From contig NZ_AP022848.1 of NCBI RefSeq assembly GCF_011764485.1, forward strand, positions 248,001-312,000: a DNA stretch of 64,000 nt, read 5' to 3'. The position numbers and the translations under genes were made by a program. The notes beneath the pieces were generated by a model. It made no database searches, was not told the origin of the DNA, and worked only from the letters and a program-made list of their open reading frames with translations. Source of the DNA: Bosea sp. ANAM02 (GTDB lineage: Bacteria; Pseudomonadota; Alphaproteobacteria; Rhizobiales; Beijerinckiaceae). Of the stretch, positions 55,974 to 64,000 are shown in pieces. Numbering within the stretch: the first letter of the stretch is position 1; each line of letters begins with the position of its first letter.

Positions 55974-56533
55974 GGCCCGTGCTCCCGCAAGCGGCGCAGG
56001 CGGACATAGAGCGCGCCCGAGCCGCCATGGCGCTGCTCGGCTTCCTCGAAACCGAGGACCAGCGTACGCAGGTCCGGAAGGCGCAGCCAATGCGGCACCA
56101 TCCGGCGCAGCACGCCGCGCTCGTCGCCGAAGAGGGCCGGCGCGAGCGCCCCCTTGCCGGTCACGACCAGCGCGATGCGGCAGCCACGGCGCTGCTCGCG
56201 GCGCAGGAAGGCATGAAGCGCCAGATGCGCCTCGTCCTGCCGCATGCCGTGCAGGTCGATCGAGGCATCGACGCTCTGCTGGCCGCGGCGCAATTGCGTG
56301 CGCAAGCGCCGCTCGATCGGTGCCAGTGGCGGGGCCGAGGGTGGGGCAGCCTTGACCGGCGAAGCGGCCGCGACGGCGCGCATGGCGGTTTCGGTCGGCG
56401 CGGGCGGTGCTTGCTCGGGGACAGGTTCAGGCTCGACGGGCGCCCGACCGGGCAGCGGCTTAACCGAGCGCGCAACCTGGCGCCAGAGCGCGATATCGGC
56501 CTCCGTCAGGGTCTTTCCGCGGCGGGACCGCAT
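55970..56533 (-). CDS. Smr/MutS2-type domain protein
   Basis: The 187-residue protein has a proline/alanine-rich N-terminus (about 25-75). The Smr nuclease domain shows DLHG (93-96), ALHAFLRREQRRGCRIALVVTGKG and GGSGALYVRLRR. DLHG and the TGKG and GGSGAL segments are the catalytic and nucleic-acid-binding landmarks of the family, which nicks DNA or cleaves RNA. The biological role is unknown. The gene starts one base after the mltA stop and is followed by an XRE gene with overlapping codons. Confidence 0.88.
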   Translation of the reverse strand: MRSRRGKTLTEADIALWRQVARSVKPLPGRAPVEPEPVPEQAPPAPTETAMRAVAAASPVKAAPPSAPPLAPIERRLRTQLRRGQQSVDASIDLHGMRQDEAHLALHAFLRREQRRGCRIALVVTGKGALAPALFGDERGVLRRMVPHWLRLPDLRTLVLGFEEAEQRHGGSGALYVRLRRLREHGP

Positions 56534-56534
56534 C

Positions 56535-57704
56535 TCAGCGCGGCCAGAGCACGGTGAAGGCGACGGGATGGCGGATCAGCCCGGCGCGATGCCCGGCCGC
56601 AGCGCCGGAGCCGACGAAGAGATCCATGCGAGCCGCGCCGAGAATGGCGGAGCCGGTATCCTGCGCGACCATCAGGCGGGCCAGACGCTCCTCGCCGCCG
56701 GTGCCATCGGGAAGCGTCGTATCGATCCAGACGGGAAGGCCATAGGGCCAGGCCGTCCGATCGACCGCGATGCTCCGCATCGGCGTCAGCGGCAGGCCGG
56801 CGCCGCCGATCGGGCCGCTCTCGGCCGGCAGGCCGTCGCGGCGGGCGAAGAAGACGAAGGATTTGTTCAGGCGGATCAGGTCGCGGGCGAAGCCGGCATC
56901 GGCCTTCAGCCGGGCGATCAGCCGGTCCATGGTCATCTGCTCGGGCGGAATGCTCTCGCGCTGGCTGAGCACGCGGCCGAGCGAGGTATAGGGATGGCCG
57001 TTGCGGCCGGAATAGGTCAGGCGCGTCACCGATCCATCAGGGAGCCGCATACGGCCCGAACCCTGGACCTGCAGGACGAAGCGATCGACGGGATCGCGCA
57101 GCCATAGGATTTCGAGCCCCTGCCCGTCGAGCGCCCCGGTCTCGATCGCGGTGCGATCCGGAAAGGGCTCGAAACCCTTGCTCGTGCGACGCGCGGCCGA
57201 GAGCGCCTTGTCGAGGCCGGGCCAGTCATCCTCGGAGAAGCGCGTCACCAGATCCTTCGGCCGGTCGTAAAGCGGCGTCGGGAAGGCGTCGGACCGCATC
57301 AGCGAGCCCTCGAATTCCGGCTCGAAATAGCCGGTGGTGAAGCCGGTCCCGCCGCCTTCCGGCCGTATCAGCCAGAAGGAGAAATTCTGTTCGAAGAAGG
57401 TTTTCGCCTGCTCGCGCCCCACGGGTCCCGCCGCAGAAAGCGCCTTGGCCTTGTCACAGACGACGGTGAGTCGCTCCGGCAGCGGCACGCCCTGGCGCAA
57501 GGGCGGATCGGCCATGCAGCCCTTGGCGAAGATGGCGAAGGCCTTGGCGTGATCATCCTGCGCCCAGCCGGCGATCGCGGATGGCGACAAGGCCTCGGCG
57601 CGGGCGCCTTGGGGCAGCGGGGGCGGCGAGGCCATGGCGGTCACGGATGCAAGGCCCAGGGCTGCGGAGAACGCCAGCGCGACACCGGCGCCGCCGCGAT
57701 TCAC
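56535..57704 (-). CDS. mltA: Membrane-bound murein transglycosylase A (MltA)
   Basis: MltA cleaves peptidoglycan glycan strands with formation of 1,6-anhydro-muropeptides. The 389-residue protein has a signal-like N-terminus (GGAGVALAFSAALGLASVTAMA) with no lipobox cysteine, so it may be soluble in the periplasm. The MltA core includes FTTGYFEPEFEGSL and LQVQGSGRMRLPDG. The C-terminal 3D domain carries the aspartates in MVAQDTGSAI and ARMDLFVGSG. The GTG start at 57704 overlaps the Tim44 gene by four bases (GTGA). Confidence 0.9.
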   Translation of the reverse strand: MNRGGAGVALAFSAALGLASVTAMASPPPLPQGARAEALSPSAIAGWAQDDHAKAFAIFAKGCMADPPLRQGVPLPERLTVVCDKAKALSAAGPVGREQAKTFFEQNFSFWLIRPEGGGTGFTTGYFEPEFEGSLMRSDAFPTPLYDRPKDLVTRFSEDDWPGLDKALSAARRTSKGFEPFPDRTAIETGALDGQGLEILWLRDPVDRFVLQVQGSGRMRLPDGSVTRLTYSGRNGHPYTSLGRVLSQRESIPPEQMTMDRLIARLKADAGFARDLIRLNKSFVFFARRDGLPAESGPIGGAGLPLTPMRSIAVDRTAWPYGLPVWIDTTLPDGTGGEERLARLMVAQDTGSAILGAARMDLFVGSGAAAGHRAGLIRHPVAFTVLWPR

Positions 57705-58426
57705 GCGGCGGATTCGGTGGCGACGAGCAGCCAGTTGGGATCGCGGCTGCCGAGCTGGCGCGAGAAGGTCCAGATGTCGTTGACCTCCGAGACCTGCTCG
57801 GCGCTGCCGTCCACGACCGCGCCCTGCGCATCGCGCGTGACGCTGATGAGCTGCGAGACGAAGGCGATGGTGATCTGCGCGGTCTTGCCCTTGACCTCGA
57901 CGGCGGCGAGATCGGCCTTGTCGATCGAGACGAAATTCGACTCGGCCTTCTCGCCGCGCTTCTCGCGCTCGCTGATGGCCTGCTCGAAGCCGTCATAGAC
58001 CTCCCTGGCGAGGAGGCCCTTCAGCATCTTGCGGTCGCCGCGCGCGAAGGCGGTGACGATCGCCTCGTAAGCCGCCTTGGCGCCGCCGACGAATTCATGC
58101 GGATCGAAGCCGGGCTCCTGGCGGATCACCGCTTCGATGCCGGTGCTGACGGGCGAATCCGGCGCGGCCAGATCCTTCCAGCGCTCCGCGACCGGCGGCT
58201 CCGCAGCGACGGGGTCGTTGGCGGCGCCGGGCAGGCGGATCACATTGTCGCGCTTGTCCGCGCCTTGCGCCTGGTCGGGCCGCATCGGCGGCGTCTCGCG
58301 GCGGGCGAAGGGGTCCTTGGGCTGCTCGTGGCCGGTCTTCTGGCCGAGCACGGAACGCAGCTTCCAAGCCACGAACACGGCCAGAACCAGGAAGATCAGA
58401 GTCTGCATGTCGAAGGAGTTCTGCAT
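57701..58426 (-). CDS. Tim44-like domain protein (TimA-type)
   Basis: The 241-residue protein has one N-terminal membrane helix (LIFLVLAVFVAWKL, residues about 10-23). A linker of charged residues and a Tim44-like domain (about 110-235) follow: EFVGGAKAAYEAIVTAFARGDRKMLKGLL and NDIWTFSRQLGSRDPNWLLV. In mitochondria the domain tethers Hsp70 to the import channel. In bacteria such proteins are membrane adaptors of unclear role. The ATG at 58426 is chosen, with 58408 possible. It is divergent from secB and leads into mltA. Confidence 0.87.
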   Translation of the reverse strand: MQNSFDMQTLIFLVLAVFVAWKLRSVLGQKTGHEQPKDPFARRETPPMRPDQAQGADKRDNVIRLPGAANDPVAAEPPVAERWKDLAAPDSPVSTGIEAVIRQEPGFDPHEFVGGAKAAYEAIVTAFARGDRKMLKGLLAREVYDGFEQAISEREKRGEKAESNFVSIDKADLAAVEVKGKTAQITIAFVSQLISVTRDAQGAVVDGSAEQVSEVNDIWTFSRQLGSRDPNWLLVATESAA

Positions 58427-58672
58427 CGAAAGCTGACCCGTGGCTCCCCGTTGTTGTCCTGCCCTGCCGCGAACGCGCGCCGGGCCTTCACCAGTCATAT
58501 GGTGAGACTGGCTCGTAACATCCACCCCCCCGCTTGTGAAGGCGAGTTCTTGTGCCGGCACGGCGTCCATGATAGCCGACGCGCGCGCCGCTCCATAGCA
58601 TGGAGCGCAGTCCCGCATGCCGGCAGAGGCACGGGATTTCCCGAGACAGCCTGCCAGAACGAGATGGGACCG

Positions 58673-59167
58673 ATGGCCAACGAACTCCCCAACGGCAATG
58701 GTGCCGGCGCCGAAGCAGCTCCGAGCCTGAACGCCCTGATCCAGTACACCAAGGATTTCTCGTTCGAGAACCCGAAGGCGCCGCGCTCGCTCGCCCAGCA
58801 GGATGCGCAGCAGGGCCCGCAGATGTCGCTGCAGGTGAATGTCGGCTCGACCGCGCTCGGCGACAACGATTACGAGACCGTGCTGCGCCTGGAAGGCAAG
58901 GCCGAGGTCAAGGGCGAGACGCTCTTCGCCTTCGACCTGAGCTATGCCGGCGTGTTCCGCCTGCAGAACATCCCCCAGGAGCACGTCCATCCCGTCCTGG
59001 TGATCGACTGTGCCCGCCTGCTCTTCCCCTTCGCCCGGCAGATCATCGCCGAGGCCGTGCAGAACGGCGGCTTCCCGCCCTTCTACGTGCCGCCGATCGA
59101 CTTCGCGCAGCTCTTCCAGCAGCGCCTGCAGGAGCTCGAGGCCCAGCAGGGCGGTGCGACCAACTGA
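58673..59167 (+). CDS. secB: Protein-export chaperone SecB
   Basis: SecB keeps preproteins unfolded and delivers them to SecA. The 164-residue protein has the family core: LIQYTKDFSFENPKAP, LRLEGKAEVKGETLFAFDLSYAGVF, CARLLFPFARQIIAEAVQNGGFPPF and a closing PPIDFAQLF region. The start at 58673 has GGGA at a spacing of five; an earlier in-frame ATG at 58664 is possible. It is divergent from the Tim44-like gene and is followed by a strong terminator. Confidence 0.95.
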   Translation: MANELPNGNGAGAEAAPSLNALIQYTKDFSFENPKAPRSLAQQDAQQGPQMSLQVNVGSTALGDNDYETVLRLEGKAEVKGETLFAFDLSYAGVFRLQNIPQEHVHPVLVIDCARLLFPFARQIIAEAVQNGGFPPFYVPPIDFAQLFQQRLQELEAQQGGATN

Positions 59168-59196
59168 GCGACCGCCATATCGGCAAAGCATGACGG

Positions 59197-59226
59197 AAGG
59201 GCCCCTTGGGGGCCCTTTCTTCGTTT
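59197..59226 (+). terminator. Intrinsic terminator of secB
   Basis: AAGGGCCCC (59197-59205) and GGGGCCCTT (59209-59217) pair over a three-base loop and are followed by TCTTCGTTTA. It lies 30 bases downstream of the secB stop. Confidence 0.85.
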
Positions 59227-59287
59227 ATTGCGGATGATTGTTGCCCTTGCGGAGCAAGGCACCCCTCTCCATGTGCCGGACATCAGC

Positions 59288-59319
59288 GGCGGACGCCCCG
59301 GCAGGGACGCCCGCCTTTT
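59288..59319 (+). promoter_or_regulatory. Terminator-like hairpin in the terC leader
   Basis: A 12-pair stem with two mismatches (GGCGGACGCCCC paired with GGGACGCCCGCC) around GGCA is followed by TTTT. It lies 20 bases before the terC start. A second terminator-like structure after the secB terminator suggests attenuation or a riboswitch-like leader, but no known riboswitch core was recognised. Confidence 0.45.
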
Positions 59320-59339
59320 CCGTATCCGATGGAGACCCG

Positions 59340-60074
59340 ATGGACCACCTTATGACGCTTGCCGCCGACCCTGCCGTATGGGCCGCGCTCGGGGCACTGA
59401 TCGCCATGGAGGTCGTGCTCGGCATCGACAACCTGATCTTCATCTCGATCCTGACAAACAAGCTGCCCGAGCATCAGCGCTCGAAGGGCCGCAAGATCGG
59501 CATCGGCCTGGCGCTGATCATGCGTCTCGGCCTGCTCGGCACCGTCGCCTTCATCGTCAAGCTGACCGCCCCGATCTTCACGGTCTTCGGCCAGGCCTTC
59601 TCCTGGCGCGACCTCATCCTGATCGCCGGCGGCCTCTTCCTGGTCTGGAAGGCGACGAAGGAAATCCATCACAAGGTCGATCCCGATCCGGAATCGGTGC
59701 TCGCCGAGGGCGGCGCGCGCGCCGTCACGCTGAGCTTCGGCGCCGCGATCTTCCAGATCCTGATCCTCGACCTGGTGTTCTCGATCGACTCGATCATCAC
59801 CGCCGTCGGCATGACCGAGCATGTGCCGGTCATGGTCATCGCCGTCATCGTCGCGGTGCTGACGATGCTGCTCGCCGCCGATCCGCTGGCGCGCTTCATC
59901 GACAGGAACCCGACCATCGTGATGCTGGCGCTGGGCTTCCTGCTGATGATCGGCGGCACGCTGATCGCGGAAGGCTTCGGCGTGCATGTGCCGAAGGGCT
60001 ATATCTACGCCGCGATGGCGTTCTCGGCCCTGATCGAGGCGCTCAACATGCTGTCGCGTCGCCGGGCGCGATAA
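59340..60074 (+). CDS. TerC family integral membrane protein
   Basis: This polytopic membrane protein of 244 residues has about seven helices. It shows the TerC motifs [16 protein letters not shown] and [17 protein letters not shown], each with the conserved aspartate-containing IDN or IDS site proposed to bind metal ions. The family is associated with manganese or calcium export and tellurite resistance, but neither is shown here. The start at 59340 has GGAGAC six bases upstream. It lies between secB and the convergent dnaQ gene, a position not typical of the usual secB-dnaQ neighbourhood. Confidence 0.88.
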   Translation: MDHLMTLAADPAVWAALGALIAMEVVLGIDNLIFISILTNKLPEHQRSKGRKIGIGLALIMRLGLLGTVAFIVKLTAPIFTVFGQAFSWRDLILIAGGLFLVWKATKEIHHKVDPDPESVLAEGGARAVTLSFGAAIFQILILDLVFSIDSIITAVGMTEHVPVMVIAVIVAVLTMLLAADPLARFIDRNPTIVMLALGFLLMIGGTLIAEGFGVHVPKGYIYAAMAFSALIEALNMLSRRRAR

Positions 60075-60092
60075 GCTGGACCTATACACCTC

Positions 60093-60189
60093 CGTCATGC
60101 TCGGGCTTGACCCGAGCATCTCAGGACGGAAGGGCACCCCTTCTTCATGAGATTCTCGGGTCTGCGCTTCGCTCCGCCCGAGAATGACG
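60093..60189. repeat. Paired palindromic intergenic element
   Basis: ATGCTCGGG/CCCGAGCAT around CTTGA (60097-60119) and ATTCTCGGG/CCCGAGAAT around a 16-base loop (60152-60185) lie between outer CGTCAT and ATGACG ends. The first hairpin has the same five-base CTTGA loop as the element at 933. It lies between convergent terC and dnaQ, so it may also end transcription. Confidence 0.75.
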
Positions 60190-60193
60190 GCGG

Positions 60194-60910
60194 TTACTGC
60201 GCCGCGTCGTCGGTGATGCCGAGATAGCCTTTCCAGAGCGGCGCCTTGAGCGACCCGAGAATGAAGGCTTCGTGCGCCTTGAGCGCCTCCTCGCTGAGAC
60301 GCGGCGCCAATTGACGCTGACGCTGCGGCTTCTCGACGGCCGCCATGGCGAGGCCGGGGCGGCCGGCCGCCGCCTCGACACCGAGGCCGAGCGAGGCCTG
60401 CTTGCCGCCGATCAGCTCGATATAGACCTCGGCCAGGATCTCGGAGTCGAGCAAGGCGCCGTGCTTGGTGCGTCGGCTGTTGTCGATGCCGTAGCGCGAG
60501 CAGAGCGCATCGAGGCTGTTCGAGGCGCCGGGATGCTTGCGGCGCGCCATCGACAAGGTGTCGACCACGAAGCCCTGCTCGATCGGCGGCAGGCCGAGGC
60601 GCTTGAACTCCATATTGATGAAGCCGACGTCGAAGGCGGCATTGTGGATCACCAGCTTCGCGCCGGCGATGAACTCGGCGAATTCGTCGGCGACCGCGGC
60701 GAAGACCGGCTTGTCCGAGAGGAACTCTTCCGAGAGGCCGTGGACGTTGAACGCCTCGATCGGCATCGAGCGCTCGGGATTGATATAGACGTGGAAGGTG
60801 CGGCCGCTCGGGCAGTGATTGAGCAGCTCGACGCAGCCGATCTCGACGATGCGGTCGCCATTATTGGCTTCGACGCCGGTGGTTTCGGTATCGAGAACGA
60901 TCTCGCGCAT
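60194..60910 (-). CDS. dnaQ: DNA polymerase III epsilon subunit
   Basis: DnaQ is the 3'-5' proofreading exonuclease of the replicase. The 238-residue protein has the ExoI motif DTETTG (Asp7, Glu9). The ExoII region KLVIHNAAFDVGFINMEF and the ExoIII-epsilon region TKHGALLDSEILAEVY give a DEDDh set. The C-terminal linker, with QRQRQLAPRL, would bind the alpha subunit. It is the last gene of the block ppsR-maf-aroE-coaE-dnaQ. The start ATG follows coaE by about four bases. Confidence 0.94.
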   Translation of the reverse strand: MREIVLDTETTGVEANNGDRIVEIGCVELLNHCPSGRTFHVYINPERSMPIEAFNVHGLSEEFLSDKPVFAAVADEFAEFIAGAKLVIHNAAFDVGFINMEFKRLGLPPIEQGFVVDTLSMARRKHPGASNSLDALCSRYGIDNSRRTKHGALLDSEILAEVYIELIGGKQASLGLGVEAAAGRPGLAMAAVEKPQRQRQLAPRLSEEALKAHEAFILGSLKAPLWKGYLGITDDAAQ

Positions 60911-60914
60911 CGCT

Positions 60915-61529
60915 TCAGGGCCTCGCTTGCGCGCCGCGCCCGGGACGGCCGGCGAGCGCCATCAGGATAGAGCCGACCTGCCGCTCGGCGGCCACGAGGC
61001 CGCGCGAGGTGTCCACAAGGAAATGGGCACGACGACGCTTCTGCGCATCCGGCATCTGGCGCGACAGGATGGCGTTGAGCTTTTCCGGGGTCATGCCGGG
61101 GCGGGCCAGCACGCGCTGGCGCTGCACCTCGGCAGGGGCCGTCACGACGAGCACGGCATCGCAGCGCGCCTCGCCACCCGTCTCCAGCAGGAGCGGCACG
61201 TCGAGGACCGCGAGCCCCGCCCCCTCTCGATGGCAGCGGGCGAGGAAGGCTTCCTCCTCCTCGCGCACCAGCGGATGGATGATCGCCTCAAGCCGGCGCA
61301 AGGCTTCGGGCTTCCCGAGCACGGCTGCGCCCAGCCTTGCGCGATCGACCGCACCATCGATCACCGTGCCCGGAAAGGCGGCTTCGATCGGCGCTGCCGC
61401 CCGGCCGCGATGCAGGCGATGAACAGCCGCATCGGCATCGTGCAGCGGCACGCCGCGCTGCACGAAGAGCTGCGCGGTGGTCGATTTCCCCATTCCGATC
61501 GAGCCCGTCAGGCCCAGCACGAAGGTCAT
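60915..61529 (-). CDS. coaE: Dephospho-CoA kinase
   Basis: CoaE phosphorylates dephospho-CoA in the last step of CoA synthesis. The 204-residue P-loop kinase starts [22 protein letters not shown], with the P-loop in GSIGMGKST. It continues with [15 protein letters not shown] and [23 protein letters not shown]. The C-terminus is rich in alanine and arginine. The start is 15 bases from the aroE stop on the same strand. Confidence 0.94.
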   Translation of the reverse strand: MTFVLGLTGSIGMGKSTTAQLFVQRGVPLHDADAAVHRLHRGRAAAPIEAAFPGTVIDGAVDRARLGAAVLGKPEALRRLEAIIHPLVREEEEAFLARCHREGAGLAVLDVPLLLETGGEARCDAVLVVTAPAEVQRQRVLARPGMTPEKLNAILSRQMPDAQKRRRAHFLVDTSRGLVAAERQVGSILMALAGRPGRGAQARP

Positions 61530-61544
61530 GAATACTCCGGCGAA

Positions 61545-62378
61545 TCAGGCCTTCAGGATATCGGCTTCGATCAGGGCGCGAAGCGCCGGCGTCACCTGCG
61601 GCGTCACGCCGAACCAGCGGGCGAAGCCGGGCACGGCCTGGTGCAGCAGCATGCCGAGCCCGTCAACGGGAACGCCGCCGCGCCGTTCCGCCTCGGTCAG
61701 CAAAGCCGTCTTCAAGGGGACATAGACGATGTCGTCGACGATGGTGCCCGGCCGCAAAGCTGCCAGATCGATCTCCAGCGGCGGCTTGCCCTGCATACCG
61801 AGCGCCGTCGTGTTGACGATGAGATCGGCCTCGCCGACGAGAGCGTCGCGCTTGGCCCAATCGCCCGCCTCAAGCGGATGGCCGAGAGCTGCGACCAATT
61901 CGGCCGCACGTTCCGGGCTGCGATTGACGACAAGGATACACGCGATGCCGCGTGCCTTCAGGCCATAGCAGATGCCACGCGCCGCGCCACCGGCGCCAAG
62001 GACGAGGGCCGTGCCGACCCTGCCCTGCCAGCCCGGCACGCTTGCATCGAGATGAGCCAGAAAGCCATCGACATCGCTGTTGTCGGCGATGATCCGGCCG
62101 TTCTCGCGCCAGAGCGTGTTGACTGCGCCGACGGCGCGTGCGGCAGCGCTGATCTCGTCGACCAGCGCCATCACCGCTTCCTTGTGCGGCACGGTGACAT
62201 TGCCGCCCGCGAATTCGCCCTCGCGCACGCGGGAAACGAAAGCCGGCAGATCGGCTGGCGCAACATCGATTCGCTCATAGGAACCGGCAAGCCGATGCTC
62301 GCGCAGCCACTCGCCATGGATTAGGGGCGAGCGCGAATGCGCGATGGGATGTCCGATGACGAAGCAGCGAGGCGCCAT
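61545..62378 (-). CDS. aroE: Shikimate dehydrogenase
   Basis: AroE reduces 3-dehydroshikimate to shikimate with NADPH in aromatic amino-acid synthesis. The 277-residue protein has catalytic Lys66 (VTVPHKEAV) and Asp102 (NSDVDG). The Rossmann motif is GAGGAARGICYGL, and the basic residues after it (NRSPER) favour NADP. The ATG at 62378 is chosen over a TTG at 62405. It follows maf by 11 bases. Confidence 0.94.
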   Translation of the reverse strand: MAPRCFVIGHPIAHSRSPLIHGEWLREHRLAGSYERIDVAPADLPAFVSRVREGEFAGGNVTVPHKEAVMALVDEISAAARAVGAVNTLWRENGRIIADNSDVDGFLAHLDASVPGWQGRVGTALVLGAGGAARGICYGLKARGIACILVVNRSPERAAELVAALGHPLEAGDWAKRDALVGEADLIVNTTALGMQGKPPLEIDLAALRPGTIVDDIVYVPLKTALLTEAERRGGVPVDGLGMLLHQAVPGFARWFGVTPQVTPALRALIEADILKA

Positions 62379-62389
62379 ATGCAAATCCG

Positions 62390-63016
62390 TTAGCGGGCGA
62401 GGCAATCGAGCTCGCGCAACGCCGCGAGCACCGCGAGCAGCGGCAGCCCGAGAATGGTGAAATGATCGCCCTCGATCGTGTCGAAGAGCTGCGCGCCCGG
62501 CCCTTCCACCTGATAGCCGCCGACACTGCTCAGGGCAGCCGCGCCGGCGACAGCCAGATAGCGCGCGATGAAATCGGGCTGGAGCGGGCGCATGGTCAGT
62601 CGAGCCACTTCGAGGCCCTCGGCCAATGGCGCACCATCGCAGGCGATGACGAAGGCCGAATGGAGCTCGTGGCTCCTGCCCGCGAGGGATGCGATCTGCC
62701 GTTCCGCCGCTGCCAGATCCTCCGGCTTGTGGAAAGACACGCCTTCGCAGGTCAGGGTCTGGTCGGCGGCGAGGACGAAGCGGCCCGGACGGTCGCGCGA
62801 GACGGCGAGTGCCTTGGCGCAGGCCAGTGCTGCCGCGACCTGATCGGCCGGCACGCCGCGATCGACCAGCGGCTTCTCAACGGCGCGCTCGTCGATCTCC
62901 GGCTTGATCACCTCGACCGGGATGCCGGCAGCGAGCAGCATGTCGCGCCGGGTCGCGCTGCCGGAAGCGAGGATCAGCGGCTCGGGAGCGAGCCAGAGGG
63001 CGGACGCGGCGCTCAT
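62390..63016 (-). CDS. Maf-family nucleoside triphosphate pyrophosphatase
   Basis: The Maf/YceF-type protein removes non-canonical or modified nucleotides. The 208-residue sequence has [19 protein letters not shown], then [21 protein letters not shown] with the conserved aspartate, and the [28 protein letters not shown] segment. It ends at a short basic tail. The ATG at 63016 overlaps the ppsR stop by four bases. The order ppsR-maf-aroE-coaE-dnaQ is kept widely in alphaproteobacteria. Confidence 0.92.
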   Translation of the reverse strand: MSAASALWLAPEPLILASGSATRRDMLLAAGIPVEVIKPEIDERAVEKPLVDRGVPADQVAAALACAKALAVSRDRPGRFVLAADQTLTCEGVSFHKPEDLAAAERQIASLAGRSHELHSAFVIACDGAPLAEGLEVARLTMRPLQPDFIARYLAVAGAAALSSVGGYQVEGPGAQLFDTIEGDHFTILGLPLLAVLAALRELDCLAR

Positions 63017-63843
63017 GTCGCGATGAACTTCATGCGGTGGTCGCGGAGCAGATCGAGGATCGAGGCGGCCGTCTCCTCGATCGAGCGCCGCGTCACGTCG
63101 ATCACCGGCCAGCCCTTGCGGGCGCAGAGGCGTCGCGACTGCGTGACCTCGTCGGCGACGGCGGTCGGATCGACATAGGCCGTGTCGTCGTCGGCGCGAA
63201 GCGACAAGAGGCGGTTCTGGCGGATCTGGACGATGCGGTCGGCGCTGGCGATCAGGCCGACGATCAGCGGCTTCTTGGCGTTCTCCAGCTCGGGCGGCAG
63301 GGGAATGTTCGGCACCAGCGGAATATTGGCGGTCTTGATGCCGCGATTGGCGAGATAGATGCTCGTCGGCGTCTTCGAGGTCCGGCTGATGCCGACGAGG
63401 ATGACATCGGCATTGTCGAGATCGCCGCCCATCTGCCCGTCATCATGCAGCAACGTATAGTTCATCGCGTCAATGCGGCGGAAATACTCGGTGTTGAGCA
63501 CATGCTGTGCGCCGGGCTTCGTCGCCTGGGCCTGGCCGAGATAGGACTGGAACAGCGACAGAACGGGCTGCAGCACCGAGAGACAGGGGCAGCCGAGCTC
63601 GCGGCAGAAATTCTCCAGCTTCTCCTGCCATTCCGGCTCGACCAGCGTATAGAGCACGACGCCGGGCGAGGCTTCGATCTCGGCGAGGACGCGGGCAAGC
63701 TGCGCTTCGGAGCGCACCAGTGGATAGACATGCTCGATCGCCGAGACGCTTTCATATTGCGCGGCTGCGGCCCGGCTGACGGCGATCAACGTCTCGCCCG
63801 TCGCATCCGAGACCAGATGCAGATGGAAATAGTTGCGGACCAC
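63013..63843 (-). CDS. PEP synthase-type regulatory kinase/phosphorylase (DUF299)
   Basis: The 276-residue protein belongs to the PPSR/PDRP family, which phosphorylates and dephosphorylates pyruvate-phosphate dikinase or PEP synthase. It starts [14 protein letters not shown], has a P-loop-like [11 protein letters not shown] (151-161) and later [18 protein letters not shown]. Which dikinase is the partner cannot be seen in this window. The start is a GTG at 63843. About 155 bases upstream have no recognised gene. It is the first gene of the block ending in dnaQ. Confidence 0.9.
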   Translation of the reverse strand: MVRNYFHLHLVSDATGETLIAVSRAAAAQYESVSAIEHVYPLVRSEAQLARVLAEIEASPGVVLYTLVEPEWQEKLENFCRELGCPCLSVLQPVLSLFQSYLGQAQATKPGAQHVLNTEYFRRIDAMNYTLLHDDGQMGGDLDNADVILVGISRTSKTPTSIYLANRGIKTANIPLVPNIPLPPELENAKKPLIVGLIASADRIVQIRQNRLLSLRADDDTAYVDPTAVADEVTQSRRLCARKGWPVIDVTRRSIEETAASILDLLRDHRMKFIAT

Positions 63844-64000
63844 GGCATCCCCCGGCCTGAAGCGTCCTTAACCTCTAGCGTGCTTTGGGCCGGATCGGAA
63901 TCGCCCCGAGGCGAATTGATGCCGGCTCGGCATTTCAGTGCCCGCGAGCCCCGAACATCCGGCCGCGCAGGGCTGGCGGGTTATCCCGGAGGATGGGGAG
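63844..64000. other. Upstream region of the ppsR-maf-aroE-coaE-dnaQ block
   Basis: No coding frame or RNA gene was recognised in these 157 bases. The region should hold the promoter of the minus-strand block, but no clear hexamer pair was found. Confidence 0.4.

Noticed and set aside
59227..59339. yybP-ykoY riboswitch before terC
   Set aside because: The expected conserved loops are not visible; only a terminator-like hairpin is supported.

Overview
The window is chromosomal DNA of a high-GC alphaproteobacterium, most likely of the order Hyphomicrobiales (Rhizobiales). The evidence is family content and gene order: an Aap-type general amino-acid ABC transporter, a C4-pathway 5-aminolevulinate synthase, DUF2336 and Tim44-like proteins, and three gene blocks whose order is conserved in that group. 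A Bosea- or Methylobacterium-like organism would fit, but that is inference. No phage, plasmid backbone, insertion sequence, CRISPR array, rRNA or tRNA was found. The coding strand is mostly minus.

Layout. 1-6 kb: aapJ and the start of aapQ, guaC, a DMT-family transporter broken by a one-base frameshift, and an AbrB-type membrane protein. 5.8-14.9 kb: a loosely arranged exopolysaccharide locus with four glycosyltransferase-type proteins, a Wzz/GumC-type chain-length protein whose cytoplasmic ATPase domain has lost its catalytic motifs, a GH10 glycosidase with a Tat signal, and a Wzx-like flippase. No polymerase or priming transferase is visible. 15.3-19.5 kb: an SDR dehydrogenase, an M20 allantoate/carbamoyl amidohydrolase, hemA and a DUF3592 protein. 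19.5-26.9 kb: the translation/transcription operon rimP-nusA-ylxR-infB-rbfA-truB, with a terminator-like hairpin in its leader.

27-42 kb: DUF2336, trmB and metK, an XRE regulator, lnt-corC-ybeY-phoH-miaB, plsC, rimI-tsaB, a NifU-type Fe-S carrier, a universal stress protein, trpS and murJ. 43-46 kb: a ParDE toxin-antitoxin pair preceded by a perfect 16-bp inverted repeat, then hslV and hslU with an acetyltransferase gene overlapping both. 46-54 kb: a chemoreceptor, a small Atu4866-like protein, a divergent HxlR-regulator/oxidoreductase pair, rpsO-pnp and a PPOX flavoprotein. 54-64 kb: an adenosine-kinase-like gene, the block tim44-mltA-smr-xre, secB, terC, and the block ppsR-maf-aroE-coaE-dnaQ.

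Most genes are housekeeping. The clearest structure not explained by genes is a scattered set of at least seven intergenic palindromic elements. Their cores differ, but they share (C)GTCAT...ATGAC(G) ends. Two unrelated palindromic repeat types are also present. Other points of interest are the degenerate Wzz ATPase beside a secreted GH10 enzyme, the possible rimP attenuator, the parDE operator, and the acetyltransferase inside hslVU. I did not find a clearly new multi-gene system.
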